Source of the DNA: Bradyrhizobium sp. CB1717
GTDB lineage: Bacteria; Pseudomonadota; Alphaproteobacteria; Rhizobiales; Xanthobacteraceae
Direction: 5' to 3'
Length of the DNA: 64,000 nucleotides
Assembly (NCBI RefSeq): GCF_029714325.1
Contig: NZ_CP121666.1
Span: forward strand, 5,022,001 to 5,086,000
Part shown: positions 61,796 to 64,000 of the stretch, piece after piece
How the letters are laid out: the number at the start of each line of letters is the position of its first letter
How positions within the stretch are numbered: the first letter of the stretch is position 1
Made by a program: the position numbers and the translations under genes
The notes under the pieces: model-generated
What the model was told of the DNA's origin: nothing
The model's database searches: none
What the model saw: the letters and a program-made list of their open reading frames with translations, nothing else

Positions 61796-62909
61796 AGCCG
61801 AGATGCTCCGCCGAGAATTGATATTGAGAGAGCCAGGCGAGAACCCGCGCCTGCACGTCCTCGCTGCCGGGGACACCGAGAACGAGCGAGCCGACATGCT
61901 GGCCGCCGATCTCGTCGATGCGGGCCGACAGCAGCGCGACGTCGAGGCCGAGCTCGCGCGCGAGCCGCGCCACCACCGTGTCGCCGGCCCCTGCCCCACG
62001 CACCTGCACGCGGATCACGGCCTGCCCGCCCGCGGGCGACTCCGCCACGATCCGGCTCGCCAGCGAGACCGGCAGGCTGTCGCCGACCACTTCGGCCAGG
62101 AAGGACTGCGTGATCGGATGTCTGGGATGGGTGAAGATGTCGGCGACATGGCCGCTCTCGACGACGTGGCCGGCATCGAGCACCACCACTTCCTTGGCGA
62201 GCTGGCGCACCACGGACATTTCGTGGGTGATGAGCACGATGGTGACCCCGAGCTCGCGGTTGATGTTGGCGAGCAGATCGAGGATCGCGCGCGTGGTCTG
62301 CGGGTCGAGCGCCGAGGTCGCCTCATCCGACAGCAGCACGCTCGGCCGCGTCGCCAGGGCTCGCGCGATGCCGACGCGCTGCTTCTGGCCGCCGGAGAGC
62401 TCGGAAGGGTAGCGGTCGTGCTTGTCCGCGATGCCGACCAGCGCGAGCAGCTCGGTCACCCGGGCCTTGATATCGGCCCTGGCCCAGCCGGCGATCTCGA
62501 GCGGCAGCGCGATGTTGTCGGCCGCGGTGCGCGAGGACAGCAGGTTGAAGTGCTGGAAGATCATGCCGATCGAGCGCTGCGCCAGCCGCAACTCGCGCCC
62601 AGCCAGGGCCGAGATGTCCCTGTTGTCCACGATCACGCGGCCTGTGGTCGGCTTCTCCAGCCCGTTGATCAGGCGCACCAGGCTCGACTTGCCGGCGCCG
62701 GAGCGGCCGATCACACCGGTGATGGAACCGCGCGGAATGGCGAAGTCGATGTTTTGCAGCGCGTTGACGCCGGGCTTGCCGCGATAGGCCGGATAGGTCT
62801 TCGAGATGCTTTCGAAACGGACCATCGCGTCCGGCTCGGTCGCAGCGGGTGAAATCGCTTCAAGCGTGTCGATCGGCTGTCCGATCGCGAGCGATTGGTG
62901 GGCGTTCAT
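61785..62909 (-). CDS. metN: D-methionine ABC ATPase MetN
   Basis: 374 residues from the ATG at 62909 (AAGG upstream; an ATG at 62924 is less likely). Walker A GVIGRSGAGKSSLVRLINGL, signature ELSGGQKQRVGIARALA, Walker B SVLLSDEATSALDPQTTRAI. The C-terminal NIL domain (ISLA-type DIGGQHVGSLVLGVPG, ends FSAEHLGYVA) binds methionine and inhibits transport. No SAM riboswitch is visible upstream. Confidence 0.95.
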   Translation of the reverse strand: MNAHQSLAIGQPIDTLEAISPAATEPDAMVRFESISKTYPAYRGKPGVNALQNIDFAIPRGSITGVIGRSGAGKSSLVRLINGLEKPTTGRVIVDNRDISALAGRELRLAQRSIGMIFQHFNLLSSRTAADNIALPLEIAGWARADIKARVTELLALVGIADKHDRYPSELSGGQKQRVGIARALATRPSVLLSDEATSALDPQTTRAILDLLANINRELGVTIVLITHEMSVVRQLAKEVVVLDAGHVVESGHVADIFTHPRHPITQSFLAEVVGDSLPVSLASRIVAESPAGGQAVIRVQVRGAGAGDTVVARLARELGLDVALLSARIDEIGGQHVGSLVLGVPGSEDVQARVLAWLSQYQFSAEHLGYVA

Positions 62910-63142
62910 GGCGGCGGCCTTCATGCACAATAGTTCGCGTTCCCCGGGGCACGGGAACCGGGTCGCATCGAGCGACGGGGAGTGAAACGTCGGCGAGGGT
63001 CCGGAAGGAACGCGCTGCACCGCAGCACGCACCATCGCCTTTTCCGGTCTTTCTTGCAATTTCAGATATTTGACGGGAGTTGGACGAAGATTTCCCGATC
63101 CCTCCCCGGAGAAGAATATTCCTCCGCCGACTCCCGCCCGGC

Positions 63143-64000
63143 TCACCGCATCTGCAACCAGGGCAGAACAATCAAGAGCAGGCCGGCGAAATAGAGCAGC
63201 CCGAAGATCAGCCCAAAGCCCCAAAACTGGCCCTTCCCGATATATCCGCTGCCGAAATACATCGGCGCCGGCCCGGTCGCATAAGGCGAGATCACGCCCA
63301 TCAGGCCGAGCGAATACATGCAGAGCATCGCGAGTGTGGTGACCGGCAGACCAGGGATGCCCGATCCGACCGCGAGCACCACCGGCAGCACGGCGGCGGC
63401 GTGCGAGGTGATGCTCGAGAAGAAATAGTGGATCCAGAAGAACAGCGCGACCAGGAGCAGCATCGCGGTAAAGGGCGAGAGCCCGGCGAGCGGTTTTGCG
63501 TATTCGGTCGCGAACCATTTGATGAAGCCGATCTCGTTGAGGCCCGAGGCCAGCGTCAGCAGCGAGGTGAAATAGAAGAACACCTCCCAGGCGCTTTTCT
63601 CGCTGACGATGTCGGCGAACTCGATCACGCCGGTCACCAGCATCAGGGAGATCACGATGAACACGACGGTGGTGGCGTTGACGAAGTTGGAGCCGATACC
63701 GGGAACGTGGATGTCCGGGCTCGAGCCCGCGATCCACAGGAACATCGCCAGCACGATCAGGGCCAGCATGATCCACTCGTTGCGCGACATCGGGCCCATC
63801 TCGCTGAGCTCCTTCGCCGCCCATTCGGTGATCTCCGGGCTGCGCTTCACCTCGGGCCGGCAGACCAGATAGCTGAGCAGAGGCACGACGATCATGAGAA
63901 GAAGCCCGAGCGGGGCAAAGCCCATGAACCATTGCGCCCAGCTCACCTCGACGCCGACGGTCTTCTTGGCGATCGCCAGCGCCGCCGCATTGGGCGCGAG
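63143..64000 (-). CDS. DASS-family anion:sodium symporter (3' part; start beyond window)
   Basis: The frame continues past 64000 (LAPNAAALAIAKKTVGVEVS precedes WAQWFMGFA), so the N-terminus is cut. What is visible has about eight membrane segments and the DASS C-terminal features (SLLTLASGLNEIGFIKWFAT, FFSSITSHAAAVLPVVLAVG, ISPYATGPAPMYFGSGYIGK). Relatives import di- or tricarboxylates or sulfate. The family is recognisable, the substrate is not. Confidence 0.85.
   Translation of the reverse strand, partial: LAPNAAALAIAKKTVGVEVSWAQWFMGFAPLGLLLMIVVPLLSYLVCRPEVKRSPEITEWAAKELSEMGPMSRNEWIMLALIVLAMFLWIAGSSPDIHVPGIGSNFVNATTVVFIVISLMLVTGVIEFADIVSEKSAWEVFFYFTSLLTLASGLNEIGFIKWFATEYAKPLAGLSPFTAMLLLVALFFWIHYFFSSITSHAAAVLPVVLAVGSGIPGLPVTTLAMLCMYSLGLMGVISPYATGPAPMYFGSGYIGKGQFWGFGLIFGLLYFAGLLLIVLPWLQMR

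Noticed and set aside
61796..61999. Long start for metI
   Set aside because: It runs inside metN; the family starts with MSPELINL at 61795.
62910..63142. SAM-type riboswitch before metN
   Set aside because: No conserved SAM-II or SAM-I core bases were found; only a short GTTCCC/GGGAAC hairpin is present.
62910..63932. Long minus-strand open frame upstream of metN
   Set aside because: It is the antisense/other-frame reading of the DASS transporter gene and a spacer; no domain.

Overview
The window is GC-rich alphaproteobacterial chromosome, most probably Bradyrhizobium or a close relative. I infer this from the protein families (DUF1476 F1-ATPase inhibitor, fused DctQM, LivM-LivG fusion, alphaproteobacterial MetG without zinc cysteines), from the gene order rlpA / D-Ala-D-Ala carboxypeptidase / tmk / holB / metG / tatD / MBL hydrolase, and from two palindromic intergenic repeats of a kind common in Bradyrhizobiaceae. 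No database search was possible, so family names rest on visible motifs and recalled family features.

Layout. 1-3.3 kb: end of a large beta-strand-repeat surface protein and a frameshifted P4-type integrase whose 5' end lies next to a tRNA-Ser(UGA), so this is the edge of a genomic island. 3.4-10.5 kb: gene-poor ground with a second integrase remnant, many very short genes (29-74 aa, several with a single membrane segment), two similar box-hairpin-hairpin loci that may be small RNAs, and a few ordinary housekeeping genes (F1-ATPase inhibitor, GNAT, UPF0114). 10.9-26.7 kb: cell wall, replication and translation genes (rlpA; carboxypeptidase-tmk-holB-metG-tatD-MBL), split by an accessory block of a 1448-residue TIG-repeat autotransporter, three tandem tail-collar proteins, a GNAT and an alpha/beta hydrolase. 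26.7-33 kb: a second autotransporter and a TRAP-transporter/acyl-CoA-ligase operon. 33.4-37.5 kb: a ClpK/ClpG-like disaggregase divergent from psiE, with two covarying hairpins and a G-quadruplex motif between them.

37.7-49.2 kb: a Lar-like zinc protein, then a catabolic block. A periplasmic binding protein, a nitroreductase and a 4-hydroxylaminobenzoate-lyase-like protein are translationally coupled (pnbAB-like) and diverge from a LysR regulator. Next to them an AraC regulator diverges from a branched-chain-type ABC transporter with an aromatic-type aldehyde dehydrogenase. Together they could import and convert nitroaromatic acids or aldehydes to protocatechuate (inference). 49.2-64 kb: a secreted protein of unknown function, an amidase-like protein with a histone-H1-like tail, a TonB receptor with PepSY protein, a PilZ-HTH fusion, a copper amine oxidase with SxxK hydrolase and AraC regulator, metNIQ, and the start of a DASS-type anion transporter cut by the window end.

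The points most worth following are the covarying hairpin pair between clpK and psiE, the pnb-like block, the tail-collar trio with its GNAT partner, the two sRNA-like loci, and the cluster of tiny membrane proteins.
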